Both the position numbers and the translations under genes were made by a program. Shown piece by piece: positions 46,978 through 54,222 of a stretch of 54,222 nucleotides of DNA (the first letter of the stretch is position 1; every line of letters starts with the position of its first letter). This DNA comes from Bacillota bacterium. GTDB taxonomy: Bacteria > Bacillota > Clostridia > Clostridiales > Clostridiaceae. The notes under the pieces were generated by a model. The model was not told the origin of the DNA. It did no database searches and saw only the letters and a program-made list of their open reading frames with translations. Location: positions 1 to 54,222 of the forward strand of contig JAGFXP010000015.1 in assembly GCA_017861315.1 (NCBI GenBank), given 5' to 3'.

Positions 46978-46986
46978 GTAGAATAT
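46958..46986 (+). promoter_or_regulatory. Sigma-H type promoter of spoVS
   Basis: AGAGGAATT at 46958-46966 matches the sigma-H -35 consensus (RNAGGAWWW) at every position, and GTAGAATAT at 46978-46986 matches the -10 (RNNGAATWW), with 11 bases between them. In B. subtilis spoVS is known to be transcribed by sigma-H early in sporulation. The predicted start near 46993 is about 50 bases before spoVS. Confidence 0.75.
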
Positions 46987-47041
46987 TATATAAATGGTAA
47001 TTTTAGCATAATTAGTTTATATCAATAACGGGAGGTTGAAA

Positions 47042-47302
47042 ATGGAAATATTGAAAGTATCAAGTAAATCCAGCCCAAATTCAGTAGCAGGCGCATTAGC
47101 GGGAGTTTTAAGAGAAAAAGGATCTGCGGAGATACAGGCAATCGGCGCAGGCGCACTTAACCAGGCAGTTAAAGCTGTGGCCATTGCAAGAGGTTTTGTA
47201 GCACCTAGCGGTATAGATCTTATATGCATACCGGCATTTACAGATATATATATTGACGGAGAGGAAAGGACCGCAATCAAGCTCATCGTTCAGCCAAGAT
47301 AA
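47042..47302 (+). CDS. spoVS: Stage V sporulation protein S
   Basis: This 86-residue Alba-like protein begins MEILKVSSKSSPNSVAGALA and continues with EIQAIGAGALNQAVKAVAIARG and SGIDLICIPAFTDI, almost identical to the very conserved SpoVS family. In B. subtilis loss of SpoVS blocks sporulation at stage V and affects septation. The ATG at 47042 is used; GGGAGG lies 7 bases upstream. Position after rny matches Bacillus except that ymdB, usually between them, is missing. Confidence 0.98.
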   Translation: MEILKVSSKSSPNSVAGALAGVLREKGSAEIQAIGAGALNQAVKAVAIARGFVAPSGIDLICIPAFTDIYIDGEERTAIKLIVQPR

Positions 47303-47320
47303 TTGTTAAATTGAGATAGG

Positions 47321-47346
47321 GGACTTGAAATTTGATCAAGTCCTTT
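47321..47346 (+). terminator. Intrinsic terminator after spoVS
   Basis: GGACTTGA (47321-47328) pairs perfectly with TCAAGTCC (47336-47343), loop of seven, followed by TTT and AT-rich sequence. Confidence 0.75.
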
Positions 47347-47405
47347 AATTATTGTCATTTTTATGGTACATTAGAGGGTGTTAAGATTTCTGACTGGAGG
47401 ATACA

Positions 47406-48272
47406 ATGAATTTATTTGCGCTACTAAAACTGATGAGACCAAAGCAGTGGATAAAGAACTTCTTTGTCTTTGCTGCTATAATTTTTTCCGGTAATTTTCT
47501 CGATGCAAAGCTGCTGTCTTCAAACATGCTGACCTTTGCATTGTTTTGTCTAACATCGTCGTCGATCTACATAGTTAATGACATAGTGGACATTGAAAAA
47601 GACAGGGCTCACCCTACGAAGAAGTTCAGGCCGCTCCCGAGCGGAAAGATATCAGTGGGCACTGCAATGATGTGCTGCGCGGCTCTTGTAGCCACTGTGG
47701 CCCTCATATCCTATGCCTATCTCGACCTAAGGATATCCGGGATATACCTGCTCTATTTCCTGATGAACATACTGTACTCTTTTATCCTTAAGAATATTGT
47801 AATCATCGATGTAATGACAATCACCCTTGGATTCGTTCTGAGGGTCGCAAGCGGAGGCTATGCTACGGGAGTTCAGGTGTCAACCTGGCTTTTCCTCTGC
47901 ACTATTCTGTTATCACTCTTCCTTGCCCTCAATAAGAGAAAAAGCGAGATAATTACGCTTAAGGAAGGCAGCGTTTCTCACAGGAAGATACTCGAGGAGT
48001 ATTCAGTAAGCTCCATAGACAAGATGCTGACAACCGTAACTCCCTCGATACTCATGGCTTACTGCCTCTACACCTTCAGCTCCACCCAGAGCAGGACCAT
48101 GATGTTGACTATCCCTTTCGTCCTGTACGGTGTTTTCAGGTACGAATACCTGATAGACAAAGAGAACATAGGCGGAAAGCCGGAGGATGTTTTCTATAAA
48201 GACATGCCTTTCCTGATAGACATGCTTTTGTGGGGCGTATCCGTGCTTATCATAATATATCTAAAACTATAG
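47406..48272 (+). CDS. UbiA-family prenyltransferase, decaprenyl-phosphate phosphoribosyltransferase-like
   Basis: This 288-residue polytopic membrane protein begins ALLKLMRPKQWIKNFFVFAA, the typical opening of DPPR synthase (Rv3806c-like). The metal-binding motif NDIVDIEKDRAHPTK lies near 58-72, with LRVASGGYATGV near 148. It has about nine hydrophobic segments. Known relatives transfer 5-phosphoribose from PRPP to polyprenyl phosphate, the first step to lipid-linked arabinofuranose or ribofuranose. A membrane glycosyltransferase gene follows after 15 bases. The epimerases needed to make arabinose are not in the window, so the final sugar is unknown. Confidence 0.85.
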   Translation: MNLFALLKLMRPKQWIKNFFVFAAIIFSGNFLDAKLLSSNMLTFALFCLTSSSIYIVNDIVDIEKDRAHPTKKFRPLPSGKISVGTAMMCCAALVATVALISYAYLDLRISGIYLLYFLMNILYSFILKNIVIIDVMTITLGFVLRVASGGYATGVQVSTWLFLCTILLSLFLALNKRKSEIITLKEGSVSHRKILEEYSVSSIDKMLTTVTPSILMAYCLYTFSSTQSRTMMLTIPFVLYGVFRYEYLIDKENIGGKPEDVFYKDMPFLIDMLLWGVSVLIIIYLKL

Positions 48273-48287
48273 GAAAGAGAGAACTCG

Positions 48288-49532
48288 ATGGATTTTTACA
48301 GCTTAAAAAAATACAAATATAACAAGTTTGTTCTCTTGGCTGGATTGGTATTCTCAATAATATGGATCCTGCTTGTAGACACAAAACCGTTTTCCGACTT
48401 CCAGTATTACTATGACGTTGCTGTCAATGTGGCCAGCGGCCTTCAGTGGGGAAACACTTATACTGCAGTGGGCTACTCGATAATCCTCGGAGGTTTGTTC
48501 AAGATTTTCGGTGCAAGCCTTATGACTGCGAAGATCTTCAACATATTTCTCATAACACTGAACAGCATACTTTTCATAGAGATACTCGACCGGGTGAACC
48601 TGAAGGACCTGGACGTCAAGATTATTTTCACCCTGTTCGTCCTTTTCCCGAACAATATCTTCTATGCCGGACTGATAGCAAATGAGCTGATATTCACGAC
48701 CTTGCTGTTCATATGCACCCTTGTGTACTTCAGCAACTTCAAATACAAGTACATGGTTCTCGGGATCCTCACGGGAATAAATACAATAATAAAGCCTTTC
48801 TTCATCGTATTTTTCTTCGCGATTTTCCTTGTCGATCTGCTGAAGGAAAGGAAATTCCTGGCCGCATCAAGGAACTCGCTGATAGTGCTGCTTTTCTGCT
48901 GTATAACAATCAGCCCTTGGATATACAGGAACACGAAGCTGGTAGGCCAGTTCACGTACGTGTCCAACAACTCCGGCATTGTCCTGTATATAAACAACAA
49001 TTCCCAGAATGATACCGGAAGATGGATGGCCGCATCAGACGTGGAGAATTCAGTGGTCGAAACCCAGGAGTATATCAACGCGAACATGACCGAAAAGAAC
49101 AAGATGCTCAGCGCTGCAGCTAAGGAATGGATAGCAGCTCATCCCGGGGAGTTTTTGAACCTTGGCATGAAGAGGCTCAGCAACACTTTCCTGTACGGGG
49201 ATGATGCATATTACAGCGCAAACGGAAGCAGTCTGACAGATGCACAGAAGGACCAGCTATACACCTATACAAACAATTACAGAAAATTTATTTTTCAACC
49301 AGCTATATTATGCATACTCCTATACAGTATAATAATATTGTGGAGTATTATTAAAAGGAAAACCCACATGCTGAACAAGTTCAACCTGTATACGGCTGTG
49401 CTTTTCTACATGTTCACAGTGATATACTTTGCAACCGAAGGGCAGGGCAGGTACGCCTTCCCGATGATCTTCATTTTCGTGTACTATTTTTATCTGTTAA
49501 TTTATTCAGTTATTACAAGGCAAAAGGTTTGA
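48288..49532 (+). CDS. GT-C membrane glycosyltransferase (family 39/ArnT-like)
   Basis: This 414-residue protein has about ten hydrophobic helices. The first loop DTKPFSDFQYYYDVAVNVASG (span near 26-46) has the aspartate and aromatic residues typical of GT39/PMT-type enzymes that use lipid-linked sugars. A large outside loop follows residue 215, with NNSGIVLYINNNSQNDTGRW and a helical part. It probably takes a polyprenyl-phosphate sugar and moves it to a surface polymer or protein. Pairing with the DPPR-synthase-like gene 15 bases upstream suggests a lipid-linked pentose as donor. Acceptor and sugar are not shown by the sequence. Confidence 0.75.
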   Translation: MDFYSLKKYKYNKFVLLAGLVFSIIWILLVDTKPFSDFQYYYDVAVNVASGLQWGNTYTAVGYSIILGGLFKIFGASLMTAKIFNIFLITLNSILFIEILDRVNLKDLDVKIIFTLFVLFPNNIFYAGLIANELIFTTLLFICTLVYFSNFKYKYMVLGILTGINTIIKPFFIVFFFAIFLVDLLKERKFLAASRNSLIVLLFCCITISPWIYRNTKLVGQFTYVSNNSGIVLYINNNSQNDTGRWMAASDVENSVVETQEYINANMTEKNKMLSAAAKEWIAAHPGEFLNLGMKRLSNTFLYGDDAYYSANGSSLTDAQKDQLYTYTNNYRKFIFQPAILCILLYSIIILWSIIKRKTHMLNKFNLYTAVLFYMFTVIYFATEGQGRYAFPMIFIFVYYFYLLIYSVITRQKV

Positions 49533-49562
49533 TCGAACACTTATATAAATGGAGGAATATGT

Positions 49563-50768
49563 ATGAATTTATCTAAAAAAGCAAAGAACATCCAACCTTC
49601 CGTAACTCTTGCCATAAGCGCAAAAGCTAACGAGATGAAATCAAAGGGCATCGACGTCATAGGCTTCGGTGTAGGCGAACCGGATTTCAATACCCCCCTG
49701 AACATTCAGGAGGCTGCAATAAATGCTATAAGAGACGGACGCACAAAATACACAGCTGCATCAGGGATACCTGAACTCAAGAAAGCTGTCGCTGCTAAAT
49801 TCCTGAAGGAAAACGACCTTTACTACACAGAATCACAGATAATAATATCAACAGGAGCTAAACAGTGCCTGGCAAATCTGTTCCAGGCCGTCTTGAATCC
49901 CGGAGATGAGGTCCTTATACAGACTCCATACTGGGTAAGCTACCCCGAGCTTATTCAGCTGGCTGACGGCGTCCCTGTTTTCATCGGAACTGATGAGAAG
50001 GACAACTTCAAGCTTTCAATAGACAAACTCGAGGAAGCGGTGACCGGCAAGACAAAGATGATTCTGGTAAATTCGCCGAACAATCCTACAGGTACTGTAT
50101 ACAACAAAGCTGAACTGACTATGCTTGCGGATTTCGCCAAAAAGCACAACCTGATCATACTGGCAGACGAAATATATGAAAAACTCATATACGGCAACGA
50201 GGAGCATATCAGCATAGCAAGCCTCTCCGAGGACGCATACAAGAGGACTGTTGTAATAAACGGAGTTTCAAAATCCTTTGCCATGACAGGCTGGAGGATA
50301 GGCTATGCTGCCGGAAGCGAAGAGATAATCAAGCTCATGTCAAACATACAGAGCCACACCACATCGAACCCGTGCTCCATAGCGCAGTACGCCTCCCTGG
50401 AAGCCCTGACAGGCCCTACGGAAGCACAGACCGCTATGATAGAGGAATTCAGGAAGAGACGCAACTACATGACTGAAAGGATCAATTCAATCAACGGCAT
50501 CTCATGCTGCGAACCTATGGGTGCATTCTATGTAATGATAAACATATCCAAACTGTTCGGAAACAAAGTTGAAGGGGTGCTGATTAACAACTCCATGACA
50601 TTCTCCAGTTCGCTTCTTGAGCATGCTATGGTAGCCGTGGTGCCTGGAATAGCCTTCGGAGTAGACAACTATGTAAGAATATCCTATGCGACCTCAATGG
50701 AGAACATAATCAACGGCCTCGACAGGATTGAAGCCTATATTAAAAAATACTACAATGAATTTCAATAA
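49563..50768 (+). CDS. Pyridoxal-phosphate aminotransferase, probable aspartate aminotransferase
   Basis: This 401-residue class I aminotransferase has VIGFGVGEPDFNTP, NSPNNPTGTVY near 174, YEKLIYG and the PLP lysine K237 in GVSKSFAMTGWRIGY. The C-terminal arginine region NYVRISYATS is intact. Firmicutes AspB-type proteins have this subfamily pattern, so aspartate:2-oxoglutarate transamination is likely, but other keto acids cannot be excluded. AspB would supply aspartate to the aspartokinase and PurB pathways. GGAGGAATATGT precedes the ATG. ptsH follows within 22 bases. Confidence 0.88.
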   Translation: MNLSKKAKNIQPSVTLAISAKANEMKSKGIDVIGFGVGEPDFNTPLNIQEAAINAIRDGRTKYTAASGIPELKKAVAAKFLKENDLYYTESQIIISTGAKQCLANLFQAVLNPGDEVLIQTPYWVSYPELIQLADGVPVFIGTDEKDNFKLSIDKLEEAVTGKTKMILVNSPNNPTGTVYNKAELTMLADFAKKHNLIILADEIYEKLIYGNEEHISIASLSEDAYKRTVVINGVSKSFAMTGWRIGYAAGSEEIIKLMSNIQSHTTSNPCSIAQYASLEALTGPTEAQTAMIEEFRKRRNYMTERINSINGISCCEPMGAFYVMINISKLFGNKVEGVLINNSMTFSSSLLEHAMVAVVPGIAFGVDNYVRISYATSMENIINGLDRIEAYIKKYYNEFQ

Positions 50769-50790
50769 TAAACAATCGGGAGGACTGGAA

Positions 50791-51051
50791 ATGTTAACAA
50801 AAGAAATGATAGTAAAAAGCTCTACAGGCCTGCACGCACGTCCGGCTACACTGCTGGTAAAGAAAGCATCGGGATTCAAATCCGACGTCTACATCGAGCA
50901 CGAGGGCAAAAAGGCAAACGTGAAAAGCCTCATAGGGGTCCTTTCGCTGGGTGTCAACAAGGGTTCCAAAATAATTCTGTCCATAAACGGCGACGACGAG
51001 GCATATGCAATGGATGAGCTTGCTAAACTGATAGAATCATTACCTGAATAA
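50791..51051 (+). CDS. ptsH: Phosphocarrier protein HPr
   Basis: This 86-residue protein has the phosphorylation site H15 in STGLHARPATLL and the regulatory S46 in VKSLIGVLSLGV, both in canonical positions. It is thus HPr rather than Crh (which has Gln15). HPr passes phosphate from Enzyme I to sugar permeases; HPr-Ser-P acts with CcpA in Firmicutes catabolite control. The ATG at 50791 follows CGGGAGG. No ptsI or permease gene is adjacent; it appears co-transcribed with the aminotransferase and is ended by a terminator. Confidence 0.95.
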   Translation: MLTKEMIVKSSTGLHARPATLLVKKASGFKSDVYIEHEGKKANVKSLIGVLSLGVNKGSKIILSINGDDEAYAMDELAKLIESLPE

Positions 51052-51059
51052 ATAATAAG

Positions 51060-51085
51060 AAAAGGCTCTTTTTGAGTCTTTTTTT
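51060..51085 (+). terminator. Intrinsic terminator after ptsH
   Basis: AAGGCTC pairs with GAGTCTT (one G-U) around TTTTT, followed by seven T (51079-51085). Confidence 0.8.
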
Positions 51086-51123
51086 GATTAAATCAGATAA
51101 CTATTCTTTAAGGAGATAGAGAT

Positions 51124-51966
51124 ATGAAGAATAAGCATCTTAACCTTGTATTCCCGCAGTGGCAGGGTGGAGGAAAAGATCTGGAAACATACGACGGAGC
51201 CATGGAGCTTTGCCATAACTACCTTGAAGGAACGGAGCTTAGCGTTGTGGATGTCAGCAAGGCACCTATGGGCTCAGCCAGAAACAATATAATTGACTAC
51301 GACCAGATACTCAGGCAGCTGAAACGCGCCAGACTGCTTCTGGACAGCGAACAGCCTGATACGATCTTCACCGTTGGAGGGGGATGCGACGCAGATATTC
51401 TGTCCGTCTCTTATCTGAATGCCAGGCTGGAAGGCGACATGACTCTGGTATACTTCGATGCCCACGGCGACATCCATACGCCTGAATCCTCGGAGACAAA
51501 ACGCTTCTACGGCATGCCCGTCAGGGTGATGCTCGGCGAAGGGGACGAGGCTGTTGTGAGCCTGAACTACTCGACGCTGAACACCTCACAGCTGGTCATG
51601 CTGGGGGTGAGGGACCTGGACAAGGCTGAGAAGGTCTTCATACCAAGCCGTAATATAAGCGTTTTCGGTGTTTGCGAGGCAGAGCAGGACATCGATGCCA
51701 TAATCAGAACCATAAGATCAAAGGGTCACAGGAACCTATACATCCATATAGACCTTGATGTTCTAGATCCTGAGGAATTCCCTCATACGCCGCTACGTGT
51801 CCCCGGTGGCATGAAGATGAGGACCATGATGGAGCTGCTGCGGATCCTCAACGATGAGTTCAGCATAGCAGGGATGGGACTGTTCGAATACAAGCCTTCA
51901 GGTATCAAGAGGATAGAGATTCTCGAGTATATAATAAGCATTGGCACAAATATATGTTCAGAATGA
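51124..51966 (+). CDS. Arginase/agmatinase/formiminoglutamase (ureohydrolase) family protein
   Basis: This 280-residue protein has the ureohydrolase metal motifs: FDAHGDIH with D112, H114 and D116, and HIDLDVLDPEEFP with D210 and D212. The first metal-ligand motif reads GGGCD at 85-89, where arginases and agmatinases have GGDHS, so C88 replaces the usual histidine ligand. Substrate cannot be named: arginine, agmatine, formiminoglutamate and guanidinobutyrate are all possible, and the substitution may change metal or substrate. Neighbours (ptsH, purB) give no help. AAGGAGATAG precedes the ATG. Confidence 0.82.
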   Translation: MKNKHLNLVFPQWQGGGKDLETYDGAMELCHNYLEGTELSVVDVSKAPMGSARNNIIDYDQILRQLKRARLLLDSEQPDTIFTVGGGCDADILSVSYLNARLEGDMTLVYFDAHGDIHTPESSETKRFYGMPVRVMLGEGDEAVVSLNYSTLNTSQLVMLGVRDLDKAEKVFIPSRNISVFGVCEAEQDIDAIIRTIRSKGHRNLYIHIDLDVLDPEEFPHTPLRVPGGMKMRTMMELLRILNDEFSIAGMGLFEYKPSGIKRIEILEYIISIGTNICSE

Positions 51967-52050
51967 CCGAAAGAAAGGGGGGATATCGCGGAATTCAGGT
52001 GAAAATGCCGTAAAAATACGAACATAATTAGTGAATGTTGAAACATTATA

Positions 52051-52059
52051 TGCTATAAT
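52051..52059 (+). promoter_or_regulatory. Extended -10 promoter of purB
   Basis: TGCTATAAT at 52051-52059 is a perfect extended -10. There is no good -35. Just upstream, CGAACAT (52019-52025) and AATGTTGAAACATT (52034-52047) form operator-like repeats. The start near 52066 leaves a leader of about 48 bases. Confidence 0.55.
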
Positions 52060-52113
52060 ATGAATGTATTTAGGTAGATACTATTTTATATACGTATGGA
52101 GGTTTATTATTTT

Positions 52114-53544
52114 ATGAGAAATACATACAATTCACCGTTAAACAAGAGGTATTCTTCAAAGGAAATGACGTATCTCTTTTCTGAGGAGAAAAAATTCACT
52201 ACATGGAGAAAGCTCTGGGTTGCCCTTGCTGAAGCAGAGATGGAACTGGGCCTCGGAATAACACAGGAGCAGGTTGATGAACTTAAATCACATATAGATG
52301 ATGTCAATTACGAAGATGCAGAAAAAAGGGAAAAGGAAGTGCGACATGACGTTATGAGCCATGTTTTCGCTTACGGCCTTCAGTGCCCTGCAGCAAAAGG
52401 GATAATCCACCTGGGTGCTACAAGCTGCTATGTGGGCGACAACACAGATGTCATAATCATGAAAGAAGCGCTTCTGCTCGTCAGGAAAAAACTGATAAAC
52501 GTGATCAGCGCACTGTCGCAGTTCGCATACGAGTACAAGGATCTTCCTACGCTCGGCTTCACTCATTTCCAGCCTGCACAGCTTACAACTGTAGGAAAAA
52601 GGGCCACACTCTGGATACAGGACCTGGTTCTTGACCTCGAGAACCTTGATTTCACAATAGACAGCCTTAAGCTGCTGGGAGTTAAAGGAACAACTGGAAC
52701 ACAGGCAAGCTTCATGGAGCTTTTCGACGACAATGAAGAGCTTGTTAAGAAGCTCGATCAGATGGTGACCGAAAAGATGGGCTTCAAGGCCAGCTACATG
52801 GTTACCGGACAGACATACAGCAGAAAGGTTGACTCCATAGTCCTGAACACGCTGTCAGAGATAGCTCAGAGCGCTTACAAGTTCAGCAATGACATGAGGC
52901 TCCTGCAGCACCTTAAGGAAATGGAAGAGCCGTTTGAAAAGCACCAGATTGGATCCTCCGCAATGGCATACAAGAGAAACCCTATGAGATCAGAAAGAAT
53001 AGGCTCTCTGGCTAGATATATTATAGTGGATGCATTGAATCCTGCAATCACCGCAGCTACACAGTGGTTTGAAAGAACGCTTGACGATTCTGCTAACAAG
53101 AGGATTTCGGTTGCAGAAGCATTCCTTGCTCTTGACGGAGTTCTCGACCTTTACCTCAACGTATCAAGCAACATGGTTGTATACGACAAGGTAATAACCG
53201 CTCACGTTAACAAGGAGCTCCCGTTCATGGCGACAGAGAACATTATAATGGAAGCTGTGAAAAGAGGCGGAGACAGACAGGAACTCCACGAAAGGATCAG
53301 GGTCCATTCGATGGAAGCAGCCAGGATGGTTAAGCAGGAAGGTTTGGAAAATGACCTGATCGAGAGAATCATATCGGATGATTTCTTCCAGATGACAAAA
53401 GAAGAAATCCTGAAATCGATCGACCCTAAGAAATATGTGGGAAGAGCTCCGGGCCAGGTGGTCGACTTCCTTGAAACCGAAGTAAATCCGATACTCAAGG
53501 AGAATGCGGATCTTCTCGGAGAGAACGCTGAGATAAACGTATAA
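52114..53544 (+). CDS. purB: Adenylosuccinate lyase
   Basis: This 476-residue fumarase/aspartase superfamily enzyme acts twice in purine synthesis (SAICAR and adenylosuccinate cleavage). HLGATSCYVGDNTD near 109 and LPTLGFTHFQPAQLTT near 150 are conserved active-site regions. The signature loop GSSAMAYKRNPMRSE near 280 holds the catalytic serine. The ATG at 52114 is preferred to the one at 52096, which overlaps the GGAGGT ribosome binding site. It is alone, with no other pur genes nearby, and ends at a strong terminator. It is the longer purB form seen in Clostridia. Confidence 0.96.
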   Translation: MRNTYNSPLNKRYSSKEMTYLFSEEKKFTTWRKLWVALAEAEMELGLGITQEQVDELKSHIDDVNYEDAEKREKEVRHDVMSHVFAYGLQCPAAKGIIHLGATSCYVGDNTDVIIMKEALLLVRKKLINVISALSQFAYEYKDLPTLGFTHFQPAQLTTVGKRATLWIQDLVLDLENLDFTIDSLKLLGVKGTTGTQASFMELFDDNEELVKKLDQMVTEKMGFKASYMVTGQTYSRKVDSIVLNTLSEIAQSAYKFSNDMRLLQHLKEMEEPFEKHQIGSSAMAYKRNPMRSERIGSLARYIIVDALNPAITAATQWFERTLDDSANKRISVAEAFLALDGVLDLYLNVSSNMVVYDKVITAHVNKELPFMATENIIMEAVKRGGDRQELHERIRVHSMEAARMVKQEGLENDLIERIISDDFFQMTKEEILKSIDPKKYVGRAPGQVVDFLETEVNPILKENADLLGENAEINV

Positions 53545-53596
53545 AGGATCAAATCGATTCTGTTGAAAAAAACGAAATCAGAATTCAAAACAACGG

Positions 53597-53625
53597 GGAA
53601 AAGTGCGACGCGCTTTTCCTTTTTT
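53597..53625 (+). terminator. Intrinsic terminator after purB
   Basis: GGAAAAGTGC (53597-53606) pairs with GCGCTTTTCC (53610-53619), one G-U, loop GAC, followed by six T. The rest of the gap to the next promoter (53626-53738) holds nothing recognised. Confidence 0.88.
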
Positions 53626-53738
53626 CGTTTTTTATGGAAGCTGGCGTCATGGTCAGTACCCATTACTATTGCAAGCGATTTGAAGGCTCCTCTTTGACGT
53701 TTTATTATTTCGGGAAATACACATTTCTTAGAATCATG

Positions 53739-53767
53739 TTGACTTGCGCCGTGTTTTGTGGTAAAAT
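53739..53767 (+). promoter_or_regulatory. Vegetative promoter of the gene at the right edge
   Basis: TTGACT at 53739-53744 and TAAAAT at 53762-53767, 17 bases apart. The start near 53774 is about 36 bases before the TTG start codon. Confidence 0.75.
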
Positions 53768-53809
53768 ATAAGTGTACAGACTATACCCTAATCAAGGCGG
53801 TGAATTTAG

Positions 53810-54222
53810 TTGAACAATCAATATGACAGCCCCCTGCTTTCGGAACAGGATATGAAAATCATTAACGATACAGTTCTTACTTTGGCAGACCGGTTGGATC
53901 TGGATGATCTCAAAACGGCATTCAAAAAACGATCTTATTCCCCTGCCATCGAACAGATGTTCAAACTGCACAAAAACAGCTACTCCGCCTCAAGGATTGC
54001 CGAGATATATGGAATAAGCCTGAGGCGTGCCCAGAGCATATTAAAGGAGCTCGGACTGAACAGGTCAAAATCAGAAGCTCTTCTTATTTCTCCGAATGTG
54101 AACAGATGTTCTGCCGGTGATTCTTCCGACTTGTTTATTAAACGCAGGATACCGCTGGAAGAGCTCCAGCTTCCGGAGAGCCTGGAGGATTTCCTGAATT
54201 ATCTCAATGTCATCAGAGCCAA
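53810..54222 (+). CDS. HTH protein, possibly a tyrosine (Xer-type) recombinase, 3' truncated by the window
   Basis: From TTG 53810 (AAGGCGGTG 7 bases upstream) the frame stays open for 137 codons to the window end. Residues 58-90 form a clear helix-turn-helix: SYSASRIAEIYGISLRRAQ then SILKELGLNRSKSEAL. After a linker, LPESLEDFLNYLNVIRA at the end resembles the first helix of the N-terminal SAM-like domain of XerC/XerD recombinases. If so, this is a recombinase with an unusual N-terminal HTH module of about 120 residues. The catalytic part is outside the window, so the call stays tentative; a plain DNA-binding protein is possible. Confidence 0.5.
   Translation, partial: MNNQYDSPLLSEQDMKIINDTVLTLADRLDLDDLKTAFKKRSYSPAIEQMFKLHKNSYSASRIAEIYGISLRRAQSILKELGLNRSKSEALLISPNVNRCSAGDSSDLFIKRRIPLEELQLPESLEDFLNYLNVIRA

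Overview
This window is a gene-dense, almost entirely plus-strand stretch of core chromosome from a spore-forming, low-GC Gram-positive bacterium, most likely a member of the Clostridia. The evidence is the Firmicutes-type gene order, CodY, a near-canonical SpoVS, a SpoIIIE-type translocase, RNase Y, an HPr with both His15 and Ser46, strong GGAGG ribosome binding sites and vegetative promoters with 17-base spacers. The genus cannot be fixed from sequence alone. No rRNA, tRNA, insertion sequence, prophage or CRISPR array was seen.

Layout: (1) 1-4900, a partial unknown gene, a 32-residue membrane peptide, smc and ftsY. (2) 4900-11300, ylxM-ffh, rpsP-khpA-rimM-trmD, then rplS-lepB-rbgA-rnhB: SRP targeting, ribosomal proteins and ribosome maturation. 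(3) 11300-17750, yraN (the only minus-strand gene), comM, an AlaX-type editing protein, dprA and topA. (4) 17900-26970, codY, rpsB-tsf, pyrH-frr, then uppS-cdsA-dxr-rseP-ispG: translation, recycling, and isoprenoid and phospholipid synthesis. (5) 27000-34630, the rimP-nusA-ylxR-ylxQ-infB-rbfA-nrnA-truB-ribF operon behind two tandem leader hairpins. (6) 34630-43460, rpsO, pnp, an M16 peptidase, an aspartokinase, spoIIIE and rimO. (7) 43450-47300, pgsA, SOS-controlled recA, a damaged-looking rny, and spoVS with an apparent sigma-H promoter. (8) 47400-54222, a more accessory part: a UbiA-family DPPR-synthase-like enzyme with a GT39-like membrane glycosyltransferase, an aminotransferase, HPr, an arginase-family enzyme, purB, and a truncated HTH protein that may be a Xer-type recombinase.

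The order follows the Bacillus subtilis smc-to-spoVS region, but many blocks known there are absent: sucCD, trmFO, xerC, hslVU, the flagellar/chemotaxis operon, proS, polC, the dipicolinate/asd/dapA genes, cinA and ymdB. Housekeeping units are separated by clear intrinsic terminators and promoters. Several of these are nested, with a promoter -35 element lying inside a hairpin or palindrome (ylxM, rpsO, spoVS).

No convincing wholly new multi-gene system is visible. The points most worth checking are the rny 5' lesion, the sigma-H promoter embedded in the rny terminator, the DPPR-synthase/glycosyltransferase pair, the Cys-for-His arginase-family enzyme and the HTH-fused gene at the right edge.
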